Shown: one piece after another, positions 18,290 through 27,727 of the stretch | Numbering within the stretch: position 1 is the first letter of the stretch | How the letters are laid out: every line of letters begins with the position of its first letter | From: Sphingobium abikonense NBRC 16140 | GTDB lineage: Bacteria; Pseudomonadota; Alphaproteobacteria; Sphingomonadales; Sphingomonadaceae | Direction of reading: 5' to 3' | Assembly: GCF_001598335.1 (NCBI RefSeq) | Contig: NZ_BCYT01000014.1 | Coordinates: forward strand, 18,793 to 82,792 | Length of the DNA: 64,000 nt | Program-made: the position numbers and the translations under genes | Notes under the pieces: model-generated | The model's database searches: none | The model's input: the letters and a program-made list of their open reading frames with translations, nothing else | What the model was told of the DNA's origin: nothing

Positions 18290-19566
18290 TGGGCGGGCGG
18301 CGGCGCCTGTCGCCGCGTGATGCGCAGCGTCGTCCCGGCTACGGCGACCTGATATCCGCGCGCCTGAAGTCCGGTCCGCAGCATGTCGATGCTGCCGTCA
18401 AACCCGACCTGCATCACCGACGTGCCGCCCAGCGCCAGGCTGCTGGTCGATGCCGAGCGTACGCCCGGAATAGACCGGACCGCCGATTCGCCCGCGCCAA
18501 CGGAGCTGACGTCGGGCGTGTCATACTGGATCGTGAAGCTGCCCGTCGTGCTGGCGCCCGGCACCGGCACATCGACCGCCTCGATCGGCGCCTCGATGGC
18601 ATTCTCAATCTCCAGCGCGGCGGGATCGACCGGCTCCTCGATGATGAGCGACGGGTCAGGACGCAGGCGGCCGTCGTTCAGTGCGTCTGTATATAGCGCA
18701 TCGATCCGCTTTGCGCCCTCGTCCAGCATCTGCGCCAGGCCGCTGGCGTTGGACGCGCGCAGCGCGAAGCTGCCGATCAGGCTGTTGTCGGGACCATAGC
18801 GCGCGGTGAAGGTTGCCGTGATCGGACCGCCGGGATAGGCGCGCTCCAGCCGCACGATCGGAATGACGACATCGGCCGCGCCATATTGGTCCAGCAGCAC
18901 CCGCCACCACAGGCGGCCGCGCCGCCCGGTCTGGCCGGCATTAAGCAGGATCGGATCGGCGATCGATCCGGCGACACGCACGTAATCGATGGCGCTTTCA
19001 CCCGTCCGATAGCGCGCCCAGGCCTTCTGCCATTCATTGGTCCGCTCATAGGACACGGCGGAACCGCCATCCCACATCACTGGAATGACGAGCAGCGGCG
19101 GCGACCGGCGGACATTGCCCGACACGCCGAGCAACTGCCCGGTGCGCGCACGATCAAACATGACGCCCAGCGTCGCGACATAGCGCGTCGGGCCGATCTG
19201 CTCCTGCTCGATCTCGATCCCAGAAATCATGCCTTCCAGCTGCGAATCGGACAGTGCAGGCGCGCCCGCCCCGCCATGGGTGCGGCTCCATAACATGCGC
19301 CACGCCTGCCGCTGCGCCATGCGCCAGCCGGCATAACGGGCGCTGTCGGCGTCCTTGGCCTCCACGTCCACCTTGACGCCCGTCACCTCAAAATCGCCGC
19401 CGCTGGCGATCGGCGGGACGCCGCGTTCCCCCTCCATCTGGGCAAACAGAGCGGCGGCCAGCAGGCCAAGGGCGATGGCGACCGCGATCTGGATGGGCCG
19501 GGACAGGAGGCGCAAGAGCGCCACGGGCCGGGAAAGGGGACGGGACAGGGACGGGCTGAGGCTCAC
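18286..19566 (-). CDS. DUF2066-type exported or membrane-anchored protein
   Basis: A protein of about 426 aa: one hydrophobic segment (about residues 23-42) acting as signal or anchor, then a periplasmic domain. The pattern VTGVKVDVEAKDADSARYAGWRMAQRQAWRMLW resembles the front of DUF2066 proteins (shown here as a description; the conserved core is ADSARYAGWRMAQ). The function is unknown. A small C-terminal region with a ferredoxin-like alternation may explain heavy-metal-domain annotations in relatives. I choose the GTG at 19566 (AAGGG before it); a TTG at 19602 is in frame. It is divergent from purM and first in the hdaA-ppk-ppx operon. Confidence 0.65.
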   Translation of the reverse strand: MSLSPSLSRPLSRPVALLRLLSRPIQIAVAIALGLLAAALFAQMEGERGVPPIASGGDFEVTGVKVDVEAKDADSARYAGWRMAQRQAWRMLWSRTHGGAGAPALSDSQLEGMISGIEIEQEQIGPTRYVATLGVMFDRARTGQLLGVSGNVRRSPPLLVIPVMWDGGSAVSYERTNEWQKAWARYRTGESAIDYVRVAGSIADPILLNAGQTGRRGRLWWRVLLDQYGAADVVIPIVRLERAYPGGPITATFTARYGPDNSLIGSFALRASNASGLAQMLDEGAKRIDALYTDALNDGRLRPDPSLIIEEPVDPAALEIENAIEAPIEAVDVPVPGASTTGSFTIQYDTPDVSSVGAGESAVRSIPGVRSASTSSLALGGTSVMQVGFDGSIDMLRTGLQARGYQVAVAGTTLRITRRQAPPPAQ

Positions 19567-19641
19567 GCGCGCCCTTTTGGCGTGTAATGCCCGGGATGCC
19601 AAGCTTCCGTTTTGCGCCTCTTTGTTCTAGGGGCGCTGATC

Positions 19642-20736
19642 ATGAGCGACAACGAATCCTACAGCTACGCCAAGGCTGGCGTCGACATCGCCGCTGGCAA
19701 TGCCCTGGTCCGCGCCATCGCGCCCCTGGCCAAGGCGACGCGCCGGCCGGGTGCGGACGCGGAACTGGGCGGCTTTGGCGGCTTTTTCGATCTGAAGGCG
19801 GCGGGCTATGACGATCCACTGCTGGTCGCCGCCAATGATGGCGTCGGCACCAAGCTCAAGCTGGCGATCGACCATGACCGCCATGATGGCGTGGGCATCG
19901 ACCTGGTCGCGATGTGCGCCAATGACCTCATCGTGCAGGGCGCCGAACCACTCTTCTTCCTCGATTATTACGCGACCGGCCGGCTGGAAAGCGGCGTCGC
20001 CGAACGCGTCATCGCCGGCATCGCAGAAGGATGTCGTCAGGCGGGCTGCGCGCTCATTGGCGGCGAAACCGCCGAAATGCCGGGCATGTATGCGGACGGC
20101 GACTATGACCTTGCGGGTTTTTGCGTAGGGGCGGTGGAACGATCCAAGGCGTTGACCGGTAATCGGGTCAAGGCCGGCGACGTGCTGCTGGGCCTCGCCT
20201 CTTCGGGCGTGCACTCCAACGGCTATTCGCTGGTCCGCCGCCTCGCCGCCGACAAGGGGTGGAAGCTCGACCGCCCTGCCCTGTTCGACCAGGACATGCT
20301 GCTGGTCGACGCGCTGATGGCGCCCACGCGTATCTATGTGAAGAGCCTGCTGCCGCTGGTGCGGGCGGGCCTCGTCAACGCGCTGGCGCATATCACCGGG
20401 GGCGGGCTGTTGGAAAATGTCCCGCGCGTCCTGCCCGACGGCGCCCACGCCGTGATTGAAGCTGACGCCTGGGACCAGCCCCGGCTGATGGCCTTCCTGC
20501 AGGCGCAGGGGCATATCGAACCCGAAGAAATGGCGCGCACCTTCAACTGCGGCATCGGCATGGTGCTCGCCGTCGATGAAGCGCATGTCACCGCCGTCAC
20601 AAAGGCGTTGGAGGATGCGGGCGAAACCGTGTTCGCCATCGGCGCCGTCGTGACCGGGGACAAGGGCTGCACCGTCCGGGGCAGCGCCGAAAGCTGGAGC
20701 GCCAAAGCCGCCTGGTCGGCCACCCATCTGGGGTGA
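19642..20736 (+). CDS. purM: Phosphoribosylformylglycinamidine cyclo-ligase (AIR synthase)
   Basis: A 364-aa cytoplasmic enzyme for step five of purine synthesis, closing the imidazole ring with ATP. It opens with [17 protein letters not shown] and shows [40 protein letters not shown] and [14 protein letters not shown], all standard PurM blocks. The ATG at 19642 matches family starts; the frame opens 30 nt earlier. It is followed 34 bp later by purN, the usual purMN order in sphingomonads. I see no purine riboswitch upstream. Confidence 0.95.
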   Translation: MSDNESYSYAKAGVDIAAGNALVRAIAPLAKATRRPGADAELGGFGGFFDLKAAGYDDPLLVAANDGVGTKLKLAIDHDRHDGVGIDLVAMCANDLIVQGAEPLFFLDYYATGRLESGVAERVIAGIAEGCRQAGCALIGGETAEMPGMYADGDYDLAGFCVGAVERSKALTGNRVKAGDVLLGLASSGVHSNGYSLVRRLAADKGWKLDRPALFDQDMLLVDALMAPTRIYVKSLLPLVRAGLVNALAHITGGGLLENVPRVLPDGAHAVIEADAWDQPRLMAFLQAQGHIEPEEMARTFNCGIGMVLAVDEAHVTAVTKALEDAGETVFAIGAVVTGDKGCTVRGSAESWSAKAAWSATHLG

Positions 20737-20770
20737 TGCCACCAACCTTGTCCGGCGGAACGGAGGGAAA

Positions 20771-21724
20771 ATGATGGCAAAGGCCAGGGTCGCTGTTCTG
20801 ATTTCCGGGCGGGGATCGAATATGGCGGCGTTGCTCTACGCCGCAAAGGCGCACAGCTGTCCTTATGAGATCGTGCTAGTCGCCGCCAATGATCCGGCGG
20901 CACCGGGTCTGGCGCTGGCCGAGGCGGAGGGCATCGCGACCTTTGGCCAGAGTCACAAAGGGCTGAAACGCGCCGAATTTGATTCGATCATCGATGCGCA
21001 ACTGCGCGCTGCGGGTGCGGACTATGTCGCGCTGGCGGGCTATATGCGGCTTCTGTCGCCCGAATTCGTGCGGGCATGGGACGGCCGGATGCTCAACATC
21101 CATCCCAGCCTGCTCCCCAAATATAAGGGCCTCGACACGCACCAGCGGGCGATCGATGCCGGGGACAGCCATGCCGGGTGTTCGGTGCATATCGTCACGG
21201 CGGAACTGGACGATGGACCGGTGCTGGCGCAAACCCCCGTGGCCATCCTGCCCGGCGACAGCGCCGACAGCCTGGCCGCCCGTATTCTTATCGCCGAACA
21301 TCAGCTCTATTCGCGCACGCTGGCGGAGTTCGTCACGCGCGAACAGCAGCCCGAATGGATGCTCAATCGCGTCCGGGAAATTGCCCTTGCCCTGCCCCAG
21401 GCGGACGAGGTCATCTCCCACGGCATGCCGTGTTTCGGGATCGAAAAGGGCAAGAAATTCGCCTGGTTCACCCGCGACCATCATGGCGACGGCATAGTGG
21501 CGCTGCTGGTCAAGACCACCGCGCCGGATGAACAGGCGACGCTGATCGAAGCCGACCCGGACCGCTATTACCGCCCCGCCTATTTCGGTACGGACTGGGT
21601 CGGCATCCGGCTGGACCAGGGCGTCAACGACTGGGACCATATCAGCGATCGGCTTCGCGCCAGCTGGCGGCAGGTCGCGCCGAAGACGCTGCTCGGCCTC
21701 ATGGACATCGCCGAAGATTTTTGA
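20771..21724 (+). CDS. purN: GAR transformylase fused to a YjbR/MmcQ-like domain
   Basis: A 317-aa protein. Residues 1-195 are a complete PurN that formylates glycinamide ribonucleotide: ISGRGSNMAAL at the phosphate site, NIHPSLLPKYKG with the catalytic Asn and His, and ELDDGPVLAQ with the catalytic Asp. Normal PurN ends near 190-215 aa. Residues about 200-317 form an extra domain (LALPQADEVISHGMPCFGI, KFAWFTRDHH, GTDWVGIRLD) that matches the YjbR/MmcQ fold, a CyaY-like DNA-binding or unknown domain. No stop or start separates them. The RBS GGAGGGAAA precedes two adjacent ATGs. Confidence 0.88.
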   Translation: MMAKARVAVLISGRGSNMAALLYAAKAHSCPYEIVLVAANDPAAPGLALAEAEGIATFGQSHKGLKRAEFDSIIDAQLRAAGADYVALAGYMRLLSPEFVRAWDGRMLNIHPSLLPKYKGLDTHQRAIDAGDSHAGCSVHIVTAELDDGPVLAQTPVAILPGDSADSLAARILIAEHQLYSRTLAEFVTREQQPEWMLNRVREIALALPQADEVISHGMPCFGIEKGKKFAWFTRDHHGDGIVALLVKTTAPDEQATLIEADPDRYYRPAYFGTDWVGIRLDQGVNDWDHISDRLRASWRQVAPKTLLGLMDIAEDF

Positions 21725-21729
21725 GGGCG

Positions 21730-21757
21730 AACCGGGCGGCGCGATGGCCGCCCGGTT
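21730..21757. terminator. Strong bidirectional hairpin after purN
   Basis: AACCGGGCGGC (21730-21740) and GCCGCCCGGTT (21747-21757) form a perfect 11-bp stem with loop GCGATG between the convergent purN and RpiB-like genes. The T tract is short (TTGTGT), but the stem is strong. Confidence 0.75.
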
Positions 21758-21766
21758 GTGTCAGGC

Positions 21767-22429
21767 TCAGGCGTCTGCGAGTGCGGGCGCGCCTTCCAGC
21801 ACGCCCTTCACATAATCGCGGATCGCCTCATCCTGCGCGTTGGCAAAGAAATATTCCTGGAAGCGTTCGCCAGCGATCGCGGCCTTGAGCAGATCCTGAT
21901 CGATCGACTTCAGCACGGTCACCATGTCCTTGCACGATGCGTCCTTCAGGGATTTCAGGATGCCGCGGTTCTTCGCCATGATTTCCGCCCGCTCCTTGGG
22001 ATAGCCAAGACCACGCTCGCCTTCGAACAGCTTGCGGTAGACATCCTGCAGGTTCAGCTCGGCAGCCCAGCCAAAACCCTTGGCATAGGGCATGGAAATG
22101 GCGTTGCCATCGTTGATCTGCGCGAACAGGAACGCGTCAGTGGGGTCGATCACCAGTCCGCAGAACACGCCGGGCATGGCGTTGCATGCCAGCATCGATC
22201 CCATGCCGGTGCCGCAGCCGGTGACGACGAAGTCGACCGCCTTGGAATTGAGCAGGATGCCGGTCAGGATACCGTTCATGACATAGGTCAGCGAGGCCTT
22301 ATCCTCGGCCGTATACATGCCATAGTTGAACACTTCATGGCCCAGCGGTTCGGCGACGGCGGTCAATGCCGAATGGATCGTCGCATTCTTGGCCGCCTGG
22401 CTGTTTTCCGTAATCAGGGCGATTTTCAT
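21767..22429 (-). CDS. RpiB/LacA/LacB-family sugar-phosphate isomerase
   Basis: A 220-aa cytoplasmic protein with the RpiB/LacAB fold. The signature around the active-site cysteine is seen as DFVVTGCGTGMGSMLACN (about 67-84). It is longer than RpiB (about 150 aa) by a helical C-terminal extension, as in the subgroup often annotated only as a sugar isomerase. The substrate is therefore uncertain. It stands alone on the minus strand between purN and an ABC ATPase gene. Two adjacent ATGs occur; the second (22429) has better spacing to GGAGA. Confidence 0.8.
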   Translation of the reverse strand: MKIALITENSQAAKNATIHSALTAVAEPLGHEVFNYGMYTAEDKASLTYVMNGILTGILLNSKAVDFVVTGCGTGMGSMLACNAMPGVFCGLVIDPTDAFLFAQINDGNAISMPYAKGFGWAAELNLQDVYRKLFEGERGLGYPKERAEIMAKNRGILKSLKDASCKDMVTVLKSIDQDLLKAAIAGERFQEYFFANAQDEAIRDYVKGVLEGAPALADA

Positions 22430-22679
22430 CATTAGTCTCCAAATGAGTGGCGGATGGAAAGGCCATTAGCGGTGCAGGTTTTGGAACGCATGCCCACACC
22501 TTGGGAATCTCGTCCCTACACGAAAAATGCCACAGCGGAAATCATCAAGCCCATATTCAGCCCGATTGACGCACCCCGCACCGCGCCGGCCCAAATCGCC
22601 CATAAGCGCCGGTCCAGGCTTGCCCGATCAAAGCTTCCGCCCTCTTCCCTTCTGCCGTCACGATCCCCATAGAGCAGCA

Positions 22680-23612
22680 ATGACTGACCGCCCTGCCCCG
22701 CAAGCCGCCATCGAAATCCGTAACCTCACCAAGGTTTACAAGGGCGGAAAGCGTGCGCTCGATGGCATCGACCTCACCATTCCGCGCGGCCAGATTTACG
22801 GATTGCTCGGTCCCAATGGCGCGGGCAAGTCGACCACCATCAACATCCTGGCCGGGATGGTGAACAAGAGCGCGGGGGACGTGCGCATCTGGGGCTTCGA
22901 CATCGACGTCAATCCACGCAATGCCAAGAATTCGATCGGCATCGTGCCGCAGGAGATCGTCTTCGACCCCTTTTTCACGCCGCTGGAAACGCTGGAAAAC
23001 CAGGCGGGCTTCTACGGCGTGCCCAAGGACAAGCGTCGGTCGATGGAATTGTTGCGCGCGGTGCATCTGGATGACAAGGCCAATGCCTATGCCCGCACCC
23101 TGTCGGGCGGCATGAAGCGCCGCCTACTGGTCGCCAAGGCGATGGTCCATTCCCCGCCCATTCTGGTGCTGGACGAACCCACCGCCGGCGTCGACGTGCA
23201 ATTGCGTCAGCAGCTATGGGACTATGTGCGCGAACTCAATGCCATGGGCGTCACCATCGTGCTTACCACCCATTATCTCGAGGAAGCCGAAGAACTGTGC
23301 GATCGCATCGGCATCATCAACCATGGCAAGGTCATCACCGACAAGCCGACCCGCGAGCTCATCGCCATGGCGCAGGAAAAGGTGGTGCAGGTGACGGTCG
23401 ATCGCGACCTCACGGCCGCGCCGGACGCGCCCTGCTTTGAAAAGGTCGAATTGACCGGCGAACGCACGCTCACCATCACCTACAGCAAGGACCGCGCCAA
23501 TGCCGGCCAGGTGCTGAGCGCCGTGCAGGCCAGCGGCCTGTCGATCGTGGACGTAGTGACGCGCGATCCGGACCTGGAGGACGTCTTCCTGCACCTGACG
23601 GCGGCGGCGTAA
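22680..23612 (+). CDS. ABC-2-type transporter ATP-binding protein without adjacent permease
   Basis: A 310-aa ATPase with Walker A GLLGPNGAGKSTT (about 41-53), signature LSGGMKRRL, Walker B ILVLDEPTAGVD and a C-terminal regulatory stretch, like CcmA/DrrA/NodI proteins that pair with ABC-2 permeases in drug, lipid or polysaccharide export. No permease gene is next to it, so the partner lies elsewhere. The ATG at 22680 begins MTDRPAPQAAIEIRNLTKVY; the upstream open frame has no family support. Confidence 0.85.
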   Translation: MTDRPAPQAAIEIRNLTKVYKGGKRALDGIDLTIPRGQIYGLLGPNGAGKSTTINILAGMVNKSAGDVRIWGFDIDVNPRNAKNSIGIVPQEIVFDPFFTPLETLENQAGFYGVPKDKRRSMELLRAVHLDDKANAYARTLSGGMKRRLLVAKAMVHSPPILVLDEPTAGVDVQLRQQLWDYVRELNAMGVTIVLTTHYLEEAEELCDRIGIINHGKVITDKPTRELIAMAQEKVVQVTVDRDLTAAPDAPCFEKVELTGERTLTITYSKDRANAGQVLSAVQASGLSIVDVVTRDPDLEDVFLHLTAAA

Positions 23613-23634
23613 ATGGCAAGAGGGAGGGGATATT

Positions 23635-24219
23635 ATGGGCTTCAAGATTTCATGGCTGGCATTTGAAGCGCTCGACAAGGCCACCCTGCTCGATGCGCTC
23701 GGCTTCCATGACACCGGTGTATCGGACGAAGCTAACGAAGCTCCCTTCTCCGCTGCTCAGTTGCCTAACGGGTGGAGCATCATCTGGTCGAATGATTTTG
23801 GCTGGATAGAAACGCAATCCGTCAAACTTCCCTTTCCAACCCAGAGAGCAATTGCCTGCCAACTGCATGAAGGCCTAATGTTCAGCGCGGCACGCGGCGC
23901 TGATGACGGAGCTGAAAAATGGAGCGTCTCTCATGATACGCAAACCGCGTTGCATGATCTTACCTTAGTCGGTGACTTGCCGAGCACCCTTCCCGAAATC
24001 AGAAGCAGGTTGTTACGTGAACAGCAGGAGGAGGACCGGAATAGCGCTGAGGTTGATTTCATTTTCGAAATTCCGATTGAGTTGGCCCAAAGCATCACAG
24101 GCTTTCGACATGATCTTTGGGAAATAGATGGACGCCGACCAGACTGGACAATCATCGAGCAAACATCCGTCACACCCCGACAGCGCAGCTTCTTTCGCTC
24201 GCTATTCAGCCGTAGCTAG
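23635..24219 (+). CDS. Hypothetical protein, about 194 aa
   Basis: No recognised family. It has no signal peptide or membrane segment. The protein is rich in Trp (WLAFEALDK, WSIIWSNDFGWIE, WSVSH, DLWEID) and acidic residues, with a basic end (RQRSFFRSLFSRS). Its codon use and lower GC differ visibly from the flanking ABC and nadB genes, which suggests recent gain. A strong RBS (GGGAGGGG) precedes the ATG, and it sits 22 nt after one gene and 11 nt before the next, so it is probably transcribed and translated with them. Confidence 0.75.
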   Translation: MGFKISWLAFEALDKATLLDALGFHDTGVSDEANEAPFSAAQLPNGWSIIWSNDFGWIETQSVKLPFPTQRAIACQLHEGLMFSAARGADDGAEKWSVSHDTQTALHDLTLVGDLPSTLPEIRSRLLREQQEEDRNSAEVDFIFEIPIELAQSITGFRHDLWEIDGRRPDWTIIEQTSVTPRQRSFFRSLFSRS

Positions 24220-24230
24220 GAGCGGCATCC

Positions 24231-25847
24231 ATGCCCACAATCACCCATGACGTCATCATCATCGGTTCCGGCGCCGCCGGCCTCACCGCCGCCATCAATC
24301 TGGCGCAGGACCGCAAGGTGCTGGTGCTGGCCAAGGGCGCGCTCGATGGCGGCTCGACCAACTGGGCGCAGGGGGGCATTGCCGCTGTACTCGATGCAGG
24401 CGACAGTTTCGAGGCGCATGTCGATGACACGATGGTCGCGGGCGCGGGCCTCAACAATCGCGAGACGGTGGAGTTCGTCGTATCCGAAGCGCCCGCCGCG
24501 ATCGAGCGGCTGGCGGCGCTGGGCGTACCCTTCAACCCCAGCGCGGATGGCGGCGAGGCCTTTGGCAAGCGCTGGGATCTGACGCGGGAGGGCGGGCACA
24601 GCCACCGCCGCATCGTCCATGTCGATGACGCCACCGGCCACGCCGTGCAGGTCGCCTTGCTGAAAGCCGCGCGCGCCAATCCCAACATCACGCTGATGGA
24701 GGATATGGTCGCGATCGACCTTATTACCTCACGCCATGGCGAGCGCTATTCGGGCGACGGCCATGTCTGGGGCGTCTATGCCTTCAACAAGGCGACCAAG
24801 CGCGTCGATGCCCTTATCGGCCGCGCGACCATATTGTGCACCGGCGGCGCGGGCCGCACCTATCTCTTTTCCACAGCGCCGCGCGGCGCGACCGGTGACG
24901 GCATCGCCATGGCCTGGCGCGCGGGCTGCCGCGTCTCCAACATGGAGATGAACCAGTTTCACCCGACCTGCCTCTATAATCTGGAGGTCAAGAATTTCCT
25001 TATCACAGAAGCGGTGCGCGGCGAAGGCGGCCATCTGAAGCTCCCCCCCGGGGTGCCGGGCGGGGGCGAGCGCTTCATGCCGCGTTTCGACGATCGCGCC
25101 GAACTCGCCCCGCGCGATATCGTCGCGCGCGCGATCGACCATGAAATCAAGCGCCTGGGTCTGGACTATGTCCATCTCGACATCAGCCACCAGCCGCCCG
25201 AATTTGTGAAGCATCACTTCCCCACCATCTATGCGCGCCTACTGGACCTCGACATCGACATCACCAAAGAGCCGATCCCGGTCGTCCCGGCGCAGCATTA
25301 TACTTGCGGCGGCGTCATCATCGATCTGGACGGGCGCACCGACCTGCCCGGCCTCTATGCCGCCGGCGAAGTGACCGAAAGCGGCCTGCACGGCGCCAAT
25401 CGCCTGGCGTCCAACTCGCTGCTCGAATGTTTCGTCTTCGGCGAAGCGGCGGCCAAGCATATTCGCGGGTCCTGGGATCAGCTGCCCCCACCACCCGCGA
25501 TCCGCGCCTGGGACGAAAGCCGCGTCACCAACAGCGACGAGGAAGTCATCGTCCAGCATAACTGGAAGGAAATCCGTCGCTTCATGTGGGACTATGTCGG
25601 GATTGTCCGCACCACCAAGCGGCTGGAGCGGGCGCAGCACCGCATCGACCTGCTGGCGCGGGAAGTTGACGATTATTACGGCAATTTCCGCGTGACGCCC
25701 GACCTTATCGAATTGCGCAATTTGCTGGAGGTCGCGCGCCTCGTCGTCCGCTCCGCGCTCCATCGCAAGGAAAGCCGGGGCCTGCACTATACGCTCGACT
25801 ATCCCGACACGCTGCCCCAGGCGGTCGATACGGTGCTGGCCCCCTAG
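24231..25847 (+). CDS. nadB: L-aspartate oxidase
   Basis: A 538-aa FAD enzyme oxidising L-aspartate to iminoaspartate, the first step of NAD synthesis. It has the FAD-binding motif IIIGSGAAGLTAA (about 10-22), the GGSTNWAQGGIAA loop, catalytic-site blocks (NMEMNQFHPTCLYN, EAVRGEGGHL) and the C-terminal GLHGANRLASNSLLECFVFG. The RBS AGGAG is well placed. nadA and nadC are not in the window. Its TAG stop shares the four bases CTAG with the stop of the convergent kinase gene. Confidence 0.95.
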   Translation: MPTITHDVIIIGSGAAGLTAAINLAQDRKVLVLAKGALDGGSTNWAQGGIAAVLDAGDSFEAHVDDTMVAGAGLNNRETVEFVVSEAPAAIERLAALGVPFNPSADGGEAFGKRWDLTREGGHSHRRIVHVDDATGHAVQVALLKAARANPNITLMEDMVAIDLITSRHGERYSGDGHVWGVYAFNKATKRVDALIGRATILCTGGAGRTYLFSTAPRGATGDGIAMAWRAGCRVSNMEMNQFHPTCLYNLEVKNFLITEAVRGEGGHLKLPPGVPGGGERFMPRFDDRAELAPRDIVARAIDHEIKRLGLDYVHLDISHQPPEFVKHHFPTIYARLLDLDIDITKEPIPVVPAQHYTCGGVIIDLDGRTDLPGLYAAGEVTESGLHGANRLASNSLLECFVFGEAAAKHIRGSWDQLPPPPAIRAWDESRVTNSDEEVIVQHNWKEIRRFMWDYVGIVRTTKRLERAQHRIDLLAREVDDYYGNFRVTPDLIELRNLLEVARLVVRSALHRKESRGLHYTLDYPDTLPQAVDTVLAP

Positions 25848-27727
25848 CCCGCGACCCGGCGGCCCGGCAACGGTTCGGGTGCGTCGGCTTCGACGATGTG
25901 GCGCAAAAGGGTTAGCAGATTGCCCCGGTCGAACGGCTTGTTGAGCAGCGGCCGCCCATTGAAGGCGACGGGCAGATGTTCGGGGCCATAACCCGACAGA
26001 AACAGAAAAGGTATGCCCCGGCGATCCAGCGCCTCGGCGATCTGGTCGACCGCCGCTCCTTGCAAATTGCCGTCCAGGATCGCCGCGTCGAACGCAAGCG
26101 TTTCGACCGCATCGACCGCTTCGTCCAGTGTCGATGGCGTGCCCACAACGCGCGCGCCCGCATCGGTCAGCACATCGGCCAGTTCGAATGCGATCAACGG
26201 CTCATCCTCGACGACCAGAAAGTCCAATCCTTCCAGGATGGTGTGGCTGTTGAGACGCTCGCCATAGATGACCGGCTCGGGAGCCGCGCCGCCGGTCGAC
26301 AGGCGCGCTGGTCCCATATCCGCCACGACGACAGGCGACCAGGGAAGGTCGAACTGCCAGTGCACGCCTTCCACCGGATAGTCGGCGCTGACGACCCCGC
26401 CCTCCCCCAACAGGCTTCGTTCGACCAGCACCGTGCCAAAGCCCTTGCGCGTGGGCGGGGTGACGGCAGGACCGCCGCTCTCGCGCCAGCTCAGCAACAA
26501 CCGGTCATCCGTTATCCGCCAGTCGATGAACACATGCCCTTCGCGGTTGGACAATGCGCCATATTTGGCGGCATTGGTGCCCAGTTCATGCAGGACCAGC
26601 GCCAGATGCAGCGCCAGATTGGGCGGCAATTCGACCTGAGGGCCGGACACGGAACAGCGCCCCTCATCTATCGTGCCCAGGTCCAGCTGGTCCTGCACCA
26701 GTTGCGACAGGCTCGCGCTCTGCCAGGTCTGACGGCTGAGCAGGGAATGGGCCTGCGCCAGAGCCTGCAGGCGACCGGTGAATTTGTCGGCGAATTCAGC
26801 GGGGCTAGGCGCACCTTTGAGTGTCTGGAACGCGATCGCCTGCACGGACGCCAGCGTATTCTTGACCCGGTGGTTCAGCTCGCCGATCAGAAGATGCTGC
26901 GTTTCCTCCGCCCGCCGCCGTTCGGTGATATCCAGTATCTGGACGCTGACCGATGCCGGCCGGCCCTGATGATCCAGCAGCAGCGAATAATAAAATTCGC
27001 ATTCCAGCGCGGCGCCGTCGATCCGTTTGACCGTATGGACCTGCATGTCCCGCTGTTCGCCGCCCAGTGTGAGCGCAGCGACATGGCGCGTCACCGCGCC
27101 CGCCGTCTCCGCGTCCATCCACCCGATCGTCCCGGCGTGACGTCCCAGCACAGCTTCCGCCGACCAGCCGAACAGCCGCTCTGCCCCTCGCGTCCAGCTG
27201 ATCAGCCGCAGATCAGGCTCGAACTCCACAATGGCGAGCGGCGAATTGTCGCGATGGGCATTGAGCCGGTTGAGCGTGGTGGCCAGTTGCTCGGCCGTGT
27301 CGCGCAACGCGTCGCGCTGGCGCGCTAGTGTCTGCCGCTGCCGGCTCAATTCGAAAAAGACATCGGTTTTGCTGCGCAGCATGCGCGTGTCGATGGGCTT
27401 CAACAGATAATCGACCGCGCCGGCCTCATATCCGCGAAAACGGCGCTGTTCATCGGTCGCGACCGCCGTCAGAAAGATGATTGGGATAGCGCGCGTCCGC
27501 TCCGTCGATCGCATGATCTCGGCCAGTTCGAACCCGTCCATTTCCGGCATCTGCACGTCTAGCAGCGCCAGCGCGAATTCATGCTCCAGCATCAGTTCCA
27601 GCGCCTGCGCCCCCGACTGCGCCTTGAACAGGCGCAATCCGTCAGCGGCGAGCAGCGCTTCGAGCGCTTCGAGATTCTGCGGCACATCGTCCACCAGCAG
27701 GAAATTGATCGGCGGTTCTTCAGACAT
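25844..27727 (-). CDS. REC-PAS-HWE histidine kinase-REC signalling protein
   Basis: A cytoplasmic protein of about 627 aa. Domains: receiver (about 5-125, LLDVQMPEMDG with phospho-Asp), short coiled coil, PAS (about 165-285), HWE/HisKA_2 kinase (LNHRVKNTLASVQA with the phospho-His near 310; ATPase block ELGTNAAKYGAL), and a second receiver (about 490-615, LVVEDEPLIAFELADVL, DAAILDGNL). The frame continues upstream to 27922, but I start at the ATG at 27727, which overlaps the cheR stop by 8 nt. HWE kinases often feed the general stress response in alphaproteobacteria; the output partner is not visible. Confidence 0.85.
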   Translation of the reverse strand: MSEEPPINFLLVDDVPQNLEALEALLAADGLRLFKAQSGAQALELMLEHEFALALLDVQMPEMDGFELAEIMRSTERTRAIPIIFLTAVATDEQRRFRGYEAGAVDYLLKPIDTRMLRSKTDVFFELSRQRQTLARQRDALRDTAEQLATTLNRLNAHRDNSPLAIVEFEPDLRLISWTRGAERLFGWSAEAVLGRHAGTIGWMDAETAGAVTRHVAALTLGGEQRDMQVHTVKRIDGAALECEFYYSLLLDHQGRPASVSVQILDITERRRAEETQHLLIGELNHRVKNTLASVQAIAFQTLKGAPSPAEFADKFTGRLQALAQAHSLLSRQTWQSASLSQLVQDQLDLGTIDEGRCSVSGPQVELPPNLALHLALVLHELGTNAAKYGALSNREGHVFIDWRITDDRLLLSWRESGGPAVTPPTRKGFGTVLVERSLLGEGGVVSADYPVEGVHWQFDLPWSPVVVADMGPARLSTGGAAPEPVIYGERLNSHTILEGLDFLVVEDEPLIAFELADVLTDAGARVVGTPSTLDEAVDAVETLAFDAAILDGNLQGAAVDQIAEALDRRGIPFLFLSGYGPEHLPVAFNGRPLLNKPFDRGNLLTLLRHIVEADAPEPLPGRRVAG

